Made by a program: the position numbers and the translations under genes
Notes under the pieces: generated by a model
The model's input: the letters and a program-made list of their open reading frames with translations, nothing else
Told to the model about the DNA's origin: nothing
Database searches by the model: none
Source: Haliea sp.
GTDB lineage: Bacteria > Pseudomonadota > Gammaproteobacteria > Pseudomonadales > Halieaceae
Assembly: GCA_024642265.1 (NCBI GenBank)
Contig: JAHEBL010000002.1
Coordinates: forward strand, 37,871 to 101,870
Length of the DNA stretch: 64,000 nt
Reading direction: 5' to 3'
Shown: piece by piece, positions 18,654 to 26,865 of the stretch
Layout of the letters: every line of letters starts with the position of its first letter
Position numbering within the stretch: position 1 is the stretch's first letter

Positions 18654-18671
18654 GTGTCAGCATTATGACAC
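18654..18671. promoter_or_regulatory. Inverted repeat GTGTCA-N6-TGACAC in the divergent CoxG/PQQ-dehydrogenase region
   Basis: The two six-base arms (18654-18659 and 18666-18671) match perfectly with a six-base spacer, a size typical of a dimeric repressor site. It lies between the divergent CoxG-like gene (start 18510) and the PQQ dehydrogenase (start about 18704). If the PQQ gene started at the earlier ATG (18665), the repeat would overlap its start codon. No regulator gene is adjacent. Confidence 0.4.
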
Positions 18672-18703
18672 CAATTTATCAGGCTACAAGTCCGGAATTA
18701 TCC

Positions 18704-20692
18704 ATGAGAGCAATCCCCATTGACCGCGCCCGCATCGTGGCGAGACGCCTGTTCGCCTCACTCCTGTGCGGCGCTGCAATTTCCGGCCAGCCGGCAGCAG
18801 CCGCCAATTCGGTAGCGGGCCAGTACGAGGCTAACACCAAGTATTCCCCACTGACCGGGATCGACAAAGGCAATGTCGCGGAGCTCGAACTCGCCTGGGA
18901 ATACCACACCGGGGAAGTACCGCCCGAGGGCGCAGCCAACGCGCTGTACGCCTTTGAAGACCAACCCAGCCTGATCGAGGGCAGCCTGGTGGTCTGCTCC
19001 ATATCCCGGCGCGTCATTGCCCTGGACCCGGCCACGGGCGCGGAGCGCTGGACCTACGATCCGCAGACCCCTGCCCAGGACGGTGGCTCCATCTACCAGA
19101 AATGCCGGGGCGTCAGCCACTGGGTCGATCGCGAGGCGGCCGCGGGTGCAGCGTGTCGGTCCCGCATCATTCTGGGAACCCTGGACTACCGCCTGGTAGC
19201 CATCGACGCCCGCACGGGCAAACCCTGCGAGGACTTCGGTGAAGCGGGCGTGGTCACCATGGCGCCGAGCAAGCCCATCCTGTTCTCCGCCGAGCTGGTG
19301 GCCGGCTCCAGCCCCGCGGTGGTGAACGATGTCATCGTGGTCAGCTCCGCCGTGGCCGACAACCAGCGGGTGGATGCTCCCAGCGGACGGGTGCTGGCAT
19401 TTGATGCGCGTTACGGCAAGCCTCTTTGGGAATTTGACCCGGTGCCGCGCGACCCCGCGGACCCCGCGTCACGCACCTGGTCGCGCGGCTCCGGTACAGG
19501 CTTTGGCGGCGGCAACGTCTGGTCATCCATGGCAGTCGATCCGCAGCTGGACCTGGTCTACCTGCCGACGACCAGCTCCTCCAGCGATTTTTACGGCGGC
19601 GACCGGGTGGGAGACAATCTCTACACAACGTCCATAGTAGCTCTTGAAGGGGCTACCGGCAGGGTCGCCTGGCACTACCAGCTTGTTCACCACAACGTCT
19701 TCGACTACGACATCCCGACCCATCCCCTGCTGGTCGATTACCCTCACGAGGGCAGGATGGTGCCGGCCCTGGTGCAGAACACCAAGATGGGGCTGATCTT
19801 CGTCTTCGACCGCAAGACCGGTGAGCCGCTGGTCCCGATCGAGGAGCGACCGGTGCCCCAGGAGGGCAAGGTGCCCGGCGAAGTTCTCTCCCCGACGCAG
19901 CCGTTCCCGGTTGGCATGCCGGCCGTCGTGAAACAGGGCTTCTCGCTGGAGGACGTCGGCGGCTTCACCCCGATCGACCGCTGGTTATGCCGCAGGAAGG
20001 CGCAGCAGTACCGCTACGGACCCATCTACACCCCACCCAGTGAGCAGGGCACGATATTCTCACCCTCTTCCGGCGGCGGCCCGAACTGGGGCGGCGGTGC
20101 CTATGACCCCGCCAGCCACATCATGGTAGTACCCTCCAACCGCGTACCCACAGTGCTCACCCTGATACCCGCGGCACAAGCCGGGGACGACGGCGGCGAA
20201 CAGCGCATCGAGGGCGGCGGCGCCATGACCTTTGCGGTAAAAGAATCACCCTGGGTGGTCAGGGTGGAACCGCTGATGTCGCCTCTCGGCGCGCCCTGCT
20301 CCGAGCCGCCCTGGGCGGGACTGACCGCGGTGGACATCGTGAAGCGCAAGATCCTGTGGGATGCCCCCCTGGGGGATATCGGCAAAATGCTGTCGCTGCC
20401 TTTTTCCCTCGAGTACGGCCTGCCCGGCGCCGGCGGCGCGTTGGTGACGGCCGGCGGCCTGGTCTTTATCGGCTATACCCTGGACGACCAGCTGCGCGCC
20501 TTCGACCTGCACACGGGTGAAGTCCTGTGGCAGACTGACCTGCCGGCGGCCGGCACCTCGGTACCGGTGAGCTATGAGATCGACGGCGAGCAGTACATCT
20601 ATATGCCCGCGGGCGGGCACAGCATGTACGGCTCCACCCTGGGCGATTCCGTGCTGGCCTATAAACTGAAGAAACCGGGGCGGACTCCCTGA
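18704..20692 (+). CDS. Exported PQQ-dependent dehydrogenase (quinoprotein beta-propeller)
   Basis: This 662-aa enzyme oxidises an alcohol, sugar or aldehyde in the periplasm and feeds electrons to quinone or cytochrome. The chosen start gives MRAIPIDRARIVARRLFASLL, a signal peptide ending near QPAAAA; an in-frame ATG at 18665 is an alternative and neither has a clear ribosome site. The mature protein opens with GQYEANTKYSPLTGI, as in glucose- and quinate-type quinoproteins. It shows repeated propeller blades (VIALDPATGAERW, VAIDARTGKPCEDFG, AFDLHTGEVLWQTDL). There is no C-terminal cytochrome c domain. The open frame continues upstream to 18296, but that part overlaps CoxG and is rejected. Confidence 0.88.
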   Translation: MRAIPIDRARIVARRLFASLLCGAAISGQPAAAANSVAGQYEANTKYSPLTGIDKGNVAELELAWEYHTGEVPPEGAANALYAFEDQPSLIEGSLVVCSISRRVIALDPATGAERWTYDPQTPAQDGGSIYQKCRGVSHWVDREAAAGAACRSRIILGTLDYRLVAIDARTGKPCEDFGEAGVVTMAPSKPILFSAELVAGSSPAVVNDVIVVSSAVADNQRVDAPSGRVLAFDARYGKPLWEFDPVPRDPADPASRTWSRGSGTGFGGGNVWSSMAVDPQLDLVYLPTTSSSSDFYGGDRVGDNLYTTSIVALEGATGRVAWHYQLVHHNVFDYDIPTHPLLVDYPHEGRMVPALVQNTKMGLIFVFDRKTGEPLVPIEERPVPQEGKVPGEVLSPTQPFPVGMPAVVKQGFSLEDVGGFTPIDRWLCRRKAQQYRYGPIYTPPSEQGTIFSPSSGGGPNWGGGAYDPASHIMVVPSNRVPTVLTLIPAAQAGDDGGEQRIEGGGAMTFAVKESPWVVRVEPLMSPLGAPCSEPPWAGLTAVDIVKRKILWDAPLGDIGKMLSLPFSLEYGLPGAGGALVTAGGLVFIGYTLDDQLRAFDLHTGEVLWQTDLPAAGTSVPVSYEIDGEQYIYMPAGGHSMYGSTLGDSVLAYKLKKPGRTP

Positions 20693-20727
20693 TATCATTC
20701 GCTGTCTTGACTAATTTCCGGCAGCTA

Positions 20728-20746
20728 GTCAACATAGTTGATTAAT
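20728..20746 (+). promoter_or_regulatory. Operator-like GTCAACATAGTTGATTAAT upstream of the ferredoxin reductase
   Basis: The site carries the CAAC-N3-GTTG core and matches the thiolase-promoter 19-mer at 14 of 19 positions, in the same orientation relative to the downstream gene. It is centred about 42 bp before the ATG of the ferredoxin reductase. It follows a TTGACT box at 20707-20712 that could serve as the -35. This is the weakest of the related sites. Confidence 0.4.
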
Positions 20747-20778
20747 CGCAAACTGCGCACAACGGGCAGGAGTATTTT

Positions 20779-22002
20779 ATGAACAGTGAGCACGCGGTCA
20801 TCGTCGGCGCCAGTCATGCGGCGGGGCAACTGGGCGCCAGCCTCCGGCAGGGCGGCTGGGAAGGCAGGATCTCCATCGTGGGAGAAGAGGCCATCGCCCC
20901 CTACCAGCGACCGCCGCTGTCAAAGGCCTACCTGGCCGGCGAAAAACACAGCGATGAGCTGTTGATCCGACCGGCGACTTTCTATGAAAAATCCGGAATC
21001 GACCTGGTGCTGGGGAGCCGCGTGACCGGGTTGGATTGCCGCGCGAAGACAGTCACCCTGCACGACGGCGCCATCATTCCCTACAGTAAACTGGCCCTCA
21101 CTACCGGTGCCCGGGTGCGTACGCTGTCGCTGCCCGGCCACGACCTGGACGGTGTGTTCTACCTGCGCGACCTGGCGGACGTGGACAGCATCCGCGGCTT
21201 CGTCGGTCCCGGGAAATCGGCCGTCATCATCGGCGGCGGCTATATTGGCCTGGAAACCGCGGCGTCCATGCGCAAACTCGGAATGGAAGTGACCGTACTG
21301 GAAGCGCTGCCCCGGGTACTCCAGCGCGTGACGGCACCCGAAGTATCCGCTTTTTACAGCCGGGTGCACGGTGAGGAGGGAGTCAGGATCATCACCGACG
21401 CCGCGGTGGACTCACTCGAGGGCAGCGGCAGTATTGAGTCGGTTAAACTGGCGGACGGGACCAGCCTGAAGGCCGATATCGTGGTAATCGGTGTGGGGGT
21501 AATGCCCGCCACGGAACTGGCGGAAGCCGCTGGCCTGGCGGTGGACAACGGCATCGTGGTCGACGAATTTGCCCGGACGTCCGACCCGGACATCGTGGCG
21601 GCCGGGGACTGCACCAACCACTACAACCCGATTTACGATCGCCGCCTGCGCCTGGAGTCCGTCCAGAACGCAACCGACCAGGCCAAGACGGCGGCCAGTA
21701 CGCTGTGCGGCAAGCTCGAAGCCTACCATGCCCTGCCCTGGTTCTGGTCCGACCAGTACGACCTCAAACTGCAGATAGCCGGCCTGTCGCAGGGCTTCGA
21801 CCGGGTGGTGTTACGCGGCCGGAGCGACAGCGGCAGAAGTTTTGCGGCATTTTATTTCAGCGGCGATCGCCTGCTGGCGGTGGATGCCATCAACAAGCCC
21901 AAGGAATTCATGATGGTCCGCCGGGCGCTGACCACAGGCATGACCGCAGATCCGGGAAAACTGGCAGACGAGGCGGTCGATATCCAACAGGCGTTCGCAT
22001 AA
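20779..22002 (+). CDS. NAD(P)H-ferredoxin reductase (BphA4/putidaredoxin reductase family)
   Basis: This 407-aa flavoprotein reduces a ferredoxin that then serves a P450 or ring-hydroxylating dioxygenase. FAD binding begins HAVIVGASHAAGQLGASL (residues 5-22), and the NAD-binding fold is VIIGGGYIGLETAASM near residue 150. The FAD-contact motif VAAGDCTNHYN lies near residue 273, followed by the RLESVQNATDQAK region typical of this family. It is 31 bp upstream of a [2Fe-2S] ferredoxin, its probable partner. It could also serve the p-cumate-type dioxygenase 2 kb downstream, whose cluster lacks its own reductase. Confidence 0.93.
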   Translation: MNSEHAVIVGASHAAGQLGASLRQGGWEGRISIVGEEAIAPYQRPPLSKAYLAGEKHSDELLIRPATFYEKSGIDLVLGSRVTGLDCRAKTVTLHDGAIIPYSKLALTTGARVRTLSLPGHDLDGVFYLRDLADVDSIRGFVGPGKSAVIIGGGYIGLETAASMRKLGMEVTVLEALPRVLQRVTAPEVSAFYSRVHGEEGVRIITDAAVDSLEGSGSIESVKLADGTSLKADIVVIGVGVMPATELAEAAGLAVDNGIVVDEFARTSDPDIVAAGDCTNHYNPIYDRRLRLESVQNATDQAKTAASTLCGKLEAYHALPWFWSDQYDLKLQIAGLSQGFDRVVLRGRSDSGRSFAAFYFSGDRLLAVDAINKPKEFMMVRRALTTGMTADPGKLADEAVDIQQAFA

Positions 22003-22033
22003 CATAGCGACAACATTCACAGGAATTTAAAGC

Positions 22034-22354
22034 ATGCCATCAGTCACCTTTATCAGCCACGACGGTAGAGAACAGGAAGTCCACGTACCCGTCGGTACCA
22101 CGGTGATGCACGCCGCCATCGATAACGGCGTCAGCGGCATACTCGCCGACTGTGGCGGCGCCTGCAGCTGCGCCACCTGCCACTGCTTCGTCGATGAGAC
22201 CTGGACCGCGAGAGTCGGCGGGGCAGACGAGGTGGAAGCGCAGATGCTGGACTTTGTGATCGACCCCCAACCCAACAGCCGCCTGAGCTGCCAGATCACG
22301 ATTACCGACGAACTCGATGGTCTTGTCGTCAGGCTGCCCGCCAGCCAGTTCTGA
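22034..22354 (+). CDS. [2Fe-2S] ferredoxin, putidaredoxin/adrenodoxin type
   Basis: This 106-aa electron carrier has cluster ligands Cys40, Cys46 and Cys49 (CGGACSCATC, the C-x5-C-x2-C pattern) and Cys86 (RLSCQI). Two extra cysteines, at 44 and 51, lie inside the motif. Length and arrangement match P450-type vertebrate-like ferredoxins. It lies between its putative reductase and an MFS transporter in one plus-strand unit. The P450 served could be either the 30785 or the 43647 gene, each of which also has its own closer iron-sulfur partner. Confidence 0.94.
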   Translation: MPSVTFISHDGREQEVHVPVGTTVMHAAIDNGVSGILADCGGACSCATCHCFVDETWTARVGGADEVEAQMLDFVIDPQPNSRLSCQITITDELDGLVVRLPASQF

Positions 22355-22400
22355 CCTGGCCCGCCGCGGCATCACCGGTTTCGCCTAGAGGATCAACGCC

Positions 22401-23771
22401 ATGACGAAACCGCCAGAAGGCGCATCAGCCTGGAACCCCGCAACGCCCTACCCCGCCCCTGCCGTGGGCTGGTATGCAACGATCCTGCTGGCCTTCCTGT
22501 ACTGGCTGTCGATACTCGACCGCTTCATCATTTCCCTGCTGGTCGACCCCATCAAGCGCGACATGGACATCAGCGATGTGCAGTTCGGCCTGTTGCACGG
22601 CTTTGCCTTTGCCATCACCTATGCCCTGTTCGGGCTGATAGCCGGGGCGCTGGCGGATCGCGCCAATCGCCGCTGGGTGATCTTTGCCAGCGTCGGGATC
22701 TGGTCCCTGGCCACCGCCGCCTGCGGTATGGCCCAGCATTTCTGGCAATTGCTGCTGGCACGGGTGGGTGTGGGGGTCGGCGAGGCCGGCCTGAACCCCA
22801 GCGCCACCTCGATGCTTGCCGACCTGTTCCCGCGCGACCGACTGACCTCGGCCATGGCGGTCTATACCATCGGCGCCACGGTGGGCTCCGGGACGGCCTA
22901 CCTGCTGGGTGGCCTGATCGTGGACCTGGTGTCGCAGGTACAGAGTTACACACTGCCGCTGGTCGGCGAGATCCGCTCCTGGCAGGCGGTGTTTTTCATT
23001 CTGGGTATTCCCGGCGCACTGCTGGCTTTTATCGTCTTTACCATCCCCGAGCCGGTGCGCAGGAACCGGCGCAAAGCGCTGGAACAAACCCCGTTCTGGC
23101 GCGGAGTGGGCAAGGCGTACCGGGAACTGTTGGAGTTCATGGGTTCACGCAAGCGGTTTTTTGCCTGCCACTACGCCGGCTTCGGCATCGCCTCCGCGGT
23201 TATATCCGGCGCTGGCGCCTGGTATCCGGCCCACATGGGACGGACGTACGGCTGGAGCGCCGGCGAGATCGGCCTCACCCTGGGCGTTGCCATCGTGATC
23301 GGCGGTATCAGCGGCAAGCTGCTGTGCGGCCACATGGTCGATGCGATGTACCGACGCGGTTTTCGGGATGCCCAGTTCCGCTGGTACGCGGCCTGCCTGG
23401 TGGTCGCCACGCCCATCGGGATCGCCGCCACGACCAGTGCCGACCCCTGGATGTTCCTGGTGGGCATCGCCATCTTCCTGATGCTGCTGTCGCCGGTGGC
23501 GGCCTGCTACGCCGCGGCGCTGAACCTGGTGACCCCCAACGAGTTGCGCGGCACAGGCATGGCGTTCTTCGCATCCACAGCGGGACTGATCGGTATGGGC
23601 TCGGGACCTCTGCTGATTGCCGCAGCATCCGACTATCTTTACGGCGGCCCCGCGGACATCGGCCTGGGAATGGCCACGGTATTCGGGGTTTTCTGCCCTG
23701 TCGCGGCGGTGTTGCTGGCACTTGGGTTTCGCGCCATGCGCGAGGCCATGGCGGAAGCGGAAAACCCGTAG
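22401..23771 (+). CDS. MFS transporter, Spinster-like family
   Basis: This 456-aa inner-membrane protein has about twelve hydrophobic segments. The N-terminal half contains YWLSILDRFIISLLVDPIK and the loop GALADRANRRWVIF, the conserved MFS loop 2-3 motif. It probably imports or exports an organic acid of the pathway. A diverged fragment of the same gene type lies at about 32361-32452, on the other side of the ring-cleavage cluster. It follows the ferredoxin gene by 46 bp and precedes a 79-aa protein of unknown role. Confidence 0.9.
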   Translation: MTKPPEGASAWNPATPYPAPAVGWYATILLAFLYWLSILDRFIISLLVDPIKRDMDISDVQFGLLHGFAFAITYALFGLIAGALADRANRRWVIFASVGIWSLATAACGMAQHFWQLLLARVGVGVGEAGLNPSATSMLADLFPRDRLTSAMAVYTIGATVGSGTAYLLGGLIVDLVSQVQSYTLPLVGEIRSWQAVFFILGIPGALLAFIVFTIPEPVRRNRRKALEQTPFWRGVGKAYRELLEFMGSRKRFFACHYAGFGIASAVISGAGAWYPAHMGRTYGWSAGEIGLTLGVAIVIGGISGKLLCGHMVDAMYRRGFRDAQFRWYAACLVVATPIGIAATTSADPWMFLVGIAIFLMLLSPVAACYAAALNLVTPNELRGTGMAFFASTAGLIGMGSGPLLIAAASDYLYGGPADIGLGMATVFGVFCPVAAVLLALGFRAMREAMAEAENP

Positions 23772-23806
23772 AGCCTCCGTCCCCACGGATTTACAGGAGT
23801 ATTATC

Positions 23807-24046
23807 ATGATCGGAATGGGCGAGGGCGAATGCCCCTTCAAATTCAACTTCGATCCCGCCACCTTCAAGGTGGGTGACACTGTCAGCTACCGGGTGCCGT
23901 CACTGGGTGACTTCCCCTTTGCCGCAGAGATCAAGGCGGTGTACGAGGATTACATCGAAATCAGCGACTACGGCGAGCCCGACAAGCGAGTGCGGGCCAC
24001 CCGTGAAAGCAACCCGGTGGTTTCGGACGCCGACGCCCTGGGTTGA
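23807..24046 (+). CDS. Small protein of unknown function (79 aa)
   Basis: I do not recognise this family. The ATG at 23807-23809 has CAGGAGT upstream and the frame ends at a TGA. The sequence begins MIGMGEGECPFKFNFDPATF, continues with a beta-rich part (VGDTVSYRVPSLGDFPFAAEIKAVYEDYIEISDY), and is acidic with one cysteine. It looks like a compact SH3-like or small beta-barrel protein, which is a guess from strand spacing. It is the last gene of the plus-strand unit with the MFS transporter, so an accessory role there is plausible. Confidence 0.65.
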   Translation: MIGMGEGECPFKFNFDPATFKVGDTVSYRVPSLGDFPFAAEIKAVYEDYIEISDYGEPDKRVRATRESNPVVSDADALG

Positions 24047-24188
24047 AGCCGGCGCTCACTACTTCCGGGACCAGACCGAATTCCAGGGCCTGCTGGGCGC
24101 TACCCTGTTTGTTGAGCAGCAGGAACTCCGAGGCGCGCCTGGTTCCCAGCCGCCTGGGCAGGCGGTCGCTTATTTCCGCGTCGCCGCA
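24044..24188 (-). pseudogene. Remnant of an enoyl-CoA hydratase/isomerase gene
   Basis: Read on the minus strand, this short gap encodes about 48 residues with the pattern of the crotonase family middle-to-C-terminal part: LPRRLGTRRASEFLLLN, then AQQALEFGLVPEVVS. No start, no N-terminal oxyanion-hole region and no C terminus remain, and the frame runs on into the antisense of the 79-aa gene. It is therefore a relic. It lies at the left border of the ring-cleavage cluster. Confidence 0.6.
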
Positions 24189-24208
24189 CAGTCCGTGTTG
24201 GCACGACC

Positions 24209-24712
24209 TCAAAGAATAATGCTGATGCGCCCGTGGGGACGCAGACCATCCATGTCCAGATGGCAGCGCTTACTCCGGATTTTCAAGCCCTGCTCTGTTC
24301 GAGCCAGTCGATAGTCGTAGCGGCCGATGAACGCATCGGTCACGCCGTCCTTGGATCGGTAGCAGACAAACGCGGCCTCAACAGCCATTTCGGTAGCCGT
24401 GAGCTCCAGTATCCGGATATTACTCACCAGGTGACGCAATCTCGAACGGGGAAACTCGGAGTGAGCGGTTTTTTTGCCAAGCCGCAACACCCGTTCGTTC
24501 AGGCGCTGGCGATCATCCGCTATATAGTAAAGTGAATTTTCCGGCGTGGAATTCTCATCCAGGTCGGTGGGAGGCACCTGATACTCTGCGTCCTGCGTGT
24601 ACAGATCCAGCCACTTGTCGAGTTGCCAGCTATCGAGCAGGGCCGCCTCCAGGAACAGAAATTGCTGAACCTGAAAGTAGACATCCGGCCCGGGTGAAGT
24701 ATGTTCAGGCAT
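24209..24712 (-). CDS. Aromatic-ring-hydroxylating dioxygenase beta subunit (CmtAc-like)
   Basis: This 167-aa protein is the structural small subunit of a Rieske non-heme iron dioxygenase. It shows the cone-shaped NTF2-like fold pattern: [20 protein letters not shown] near the N terminus, [17 protein letters not shown] in the middle, and a C-terminal [15 protein letters not shown] stretch. It overlaps the end of the alpha-subunit gene by eight bases, as expected for subunits made in equal amounts. The neighbours indicate a p-cumate 2,3-dioxygenase-like enzyme. Confidence 0.92.
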   Translation of the reverse strand: MPEHTSPGPDVYFQVQQFLFLEAALLDSWQLDKWLDLYTQDAEYQVPPTDLDENSTPENSLYYIADDRQRLNERVLRLGKKTAHSEFPRSRLRHLVSNIRILELTATEMAVEAAFVCYRSKDGVTDAFIGRYDYRLARTEQGLKIRSKRCHLDMDGLRPHGRISIIL

Positions 24713-25985
24713 TGTTTACCTCCTCTCGAATGCCCGCCAGGCGGCGATCCCATTCGCGCCAGAACACCCTCATCTGATGCTCGTCGTCAAAGGAGGGCTT
24801 CTCCTTCGCCATCCCCTTGGAAATATCGTTCCACGGCGCCAGGTCACCCGCCCTGAATCCTGCCTGGCATTTTTCAAGTGCCTCCACGTCATCCGGAGTG
24901 GCGAAACCACCCGGGCCGAGGAACTCCAGAAAGTTGAACAACCGAAACTTGCGTCGCCAGTCATTTTCTCCCTTCGCCGCAAGAGCCCAGGCGTTGATCA
25001 TCATGTAATCCGGGCGGACGGGATAGAATGTGCGAATGGTGATCGCCATGATATCGTTGATCACGAGGTTGGGGAAAATAACCATATTCCTGTTTTTATG
25101 CGCAACCTGATCCGCGCGCTCAGGCCCGAGGCGCGCGACGAGTTCGGCATATACGCTCTCTATCTCCTGCTTTCCTTCATCGCCCCACATGGGTATCCAC
25201 TGCGCGACGGGTCGCCCCCAGGGCGCGGTGTACTCCAGCACTGCATGACCGTTTCCGAGGTCGTGGGCATAACCCGCCAGCCTCGTCTCCGACAACCCGC
25301 CATTGGTATTCATCAGGTAGTCCAGGTAGGTGGCGTGGGTTGACTCGGCGTGATAACCGTCAAAGCTGTTCTCCACCAGTAGTTTCCAGTTAGCCCGGAT
25401 GGCGTATTCCTGGGTGCCGCCAACCAGTTCCATACCCTCGGGCGAGTGCCCGGAGATCAAATCGAGATAATCCTTCGCTCCGGCCAGATAGTCCGGAAGT
25501 GGCTCTACGGAATCGTCGAAGCATACAAAGTAGAATCCCGCATACTGATCCAGCCGGGGCACTTCCCGCAGATTAACCTGGCCGCATTCATTAAAATTCT
25601 TGCTGTAGGAAGCCGCCCCGGCCAGATTTATCAGTTCGCCATCATCCCTGAACACCCAGCCGTGATACATACACTGGAAGCTCTTTTTCTTGCCCTTCTT
25701 CTCACGGCAAACCGTCGCGCCACGGTGAGGGCAGACATTCAGAAAGGCGCGAACCGTTCCCTCCCGGTCTTTGTTGAAGATCAGGTCCCGGTCGGCAACC
25801 GTACGGGTGACAAAGCTGCCCGCCTCCTCCAGTTCCGAAGCGTGCCCAAGATACAGCCAGCAGCGGTCGAAGATAGCCTTGCGTTCCGCTTCAAAAACAC
25901 CCTTCTCGGTAAAGGCCCGCCGGGGCACTCGAAATCTCAGACCCTGCTGGTCATCCTCAATCGCCGGAATGCATTCTGTCATCAC
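24705..25985 (-). CDS. Aromatic-ring-hydroxylating dioxygenase alpha subunit, p-cumate 2,3-dioxygenase type (CmtAb-like)
   Basis: This 426-aa catalytic subunit inserts both oxygen atoms into an aromatic carboxylate to give a cis-dihydrodiol. The Rieske [2Fe-2S] site is CPHRG followed by CMYHGW (about residues 83-110). The mononuclear iron ligands lie in [13 protein letters not shown] near residue 212. Length suits the p-cumate/benzoate branch. Surrounding genes supply the small subunit, Rieske ferredoxin, dihydrodiol dehydrogenase, extradiol dioxygenase, class II aldolase-fold protein and hydrolase, the same set as the Pseudomonas cmt operon. p-Cumate or a close analogue is the inferred substrate. 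Confidence 0.92.
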   Translation of the reverse strand: MMTECIPAIEDDQQGLRFRVPRRAFTEKGVFEAERKAIFDRCWLYLGHASELEEAGSFVTRTVADRDLIFNKDREGTVRAFLNVCPHRGATVCREKKGKKKSFQCMYHGWVFRDDGELINLAGAASYSKNFNECGQVNLREVPRLDQYAGFYFVCFDDSVEPLPDYLAGAKDYLDLISGHSPEGMELVGGTQEYAIRANWKLLVENSFDGYHAESTHATYLDYLMNTNGGLSETRLAGYAHDLGNGHAVLEYTAPWGRPVAQWIPMWGDEGKQEIESVYAELVARLGPERADQVAHKNRNMVIFPNLVINDIMAITIRTFYPVRPDYMMINAWALAAKGENDWRRKFRLFNFLEFLGPGGFATPDDVEALEKCQAGFRAGDLAPWNDISKGMAKEKPSFDDEHQMRVFWREWDRRLAGIREEVNNA

Positions 25986-26005
25986 TGCTCTCTTCTGGGA
26001 AAGTT

Positions 26006-26031
26006 AAATACCGTGTACATGGATTGTATTT
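26006..26031. promoter_or_regulatory. Inverted repeat AAATAC-N14-GTATTT in the divergent dioxygenase/aldolase promoter
   Basis: Two perfect six-base arms flank a 14-base spacer that holds TGTACA. The site is in the 108-bp AT-rich gap between the divergently read dioxygenase alpha subunit (start 25985) and the class II aldolase-fold gene (start 26094). This is the position expected for the operator of the CymR-like repressor encoded at 29869. Assignment to that regulator is inference. Confidence 0.4.
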
Positions 26032-26093
26032 GCAAAAATATCAGCTTTGGATTAATGTGTAAAGCCTCATTCTCACACTGAGGAAACACCCGG

Positions 26094-26795
26094 ATGACGA
26101 TCGACAAGACCCCGGTTCCCGACGGGGTCCAGCTGAAACTCCGACTGGCGGCCAGAGCCCTCGGTAATGCGGGGCTGGTTCACGCCTATGGACACTGCAG
26201 CGTGCGCCTGGACGAGACCCGGTTTCTGGTCTGCGCCCCACAGCCGATGAAGACAATTGCGCCGGGGGAAAACGGCACGGTTGTCCCGGTGACGGGCGGT
26301 CTGCCCGACGGCGTGCTGGGAGAGGTCAGGATACACCAGCAGATCTACGCTCAACGCCCCGGGGTCGGCGCCGTCTGTCGCATCATGCCTCCGGCCGTCA
26401 TGGCACTGTCTACGCAGGGTTTAACACCCAGATCCCGGCACGGATTATCAGCGTATTTTGCCAACGACATACCGCTCTGGGACGATCCCGCTCTGCTGCG
26501 AAACGACGCGGCCGCGGCTCGCCTGGCTGAAGCCCTGGGCCACAGGCTGGCGATCGTGATGCGCGGCAACGGGGCAGTGGTGGTCGGTGACAACCTGGAA
26601 CAGGCGGTAACCTACAGTTGGTTCCTGGAAGACAGCGCAAGGCTTGAACTGTCTGTTCGCCAGAGTGGGCTCAACCCGGATGCCGGCCTGCTGTCAGCGG
26701 ATGAACTGGCCGCGCGCCAGGTCACAACAGGCGGGGTGTTCGAGCGCATGTGGCGCTACCTCAGCCACGGCGACCCGGAAAACCGACAGGTATAG
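26094..26795 (+). CDS. Class II aldolase/adducin-fold protein, CmtD-like (ring-cleavage product decarboxylase), with altered metal site
   Basis: In p-cumate degradation the CmtD protein of this fold decarboxylates the ring-cleavage product (HCOMODA). This 233-aa protein shows the fold: LGNAGLVHAYGHCSVRL near residue 22, then GEVRIHQQIYAQRPGVGAV near residue 77. Where family members carry the metal-binding His-x-His after the GAV segment, this one reads CRIMPP, so both histidines are replaced (Arg and Met). The later glycine loop is RGNGAVVVGDN. It may use another metal site, lack a metal, or be a divergent subfamily. It is upstream of the extradiol dioxygenase in the same orientation. Confidence 0.8.
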   Translation: MTIDKTPVPDGVQLKLRLAARALGNAGLVHAYGHCSVRLDETRFLVCAPQPMKTIAPGENGTVVPVTGGLPDGVLGEVRIHQQIYAQRPGVGAVCRIMPPAVMALSTQGLTPRSRHGLSAYFANDIPLWDDPALLRNDAAAARLAEALGHRLAIVMRGNGAVVVGDNLEQAVTYSWFLEDSARLELSVRQSGLNPDAGLLSADELAARQVTTGGVFERMWRYLSHGDPENRQV

Positions 26796-26802
26796 ATAAC
26801 GA

Positions 26803-26832
26803 TTGACAGCATCGAATTTTTAACTTTCTAAT
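26803..26832 (+). promoter_or_regulatory. Sigma70-type promoter before the extradiol dioxygenase
   Basis: A consensus TTGACA (26803-26808) is followed after 18 bp by TCTAAT (26827-26832). The ATG of the extradiol dioxygenase is about 34 bp downstream and is preceded by AGGATGA. This internal promoter could let the ring-cleavage genes be expressed separately from the class II aldolase-fold gene. Confidence 0.55.
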
Positions 26833-26865
26833 GCGTTTACACTGTTTTTATATAGGATGAATTTC

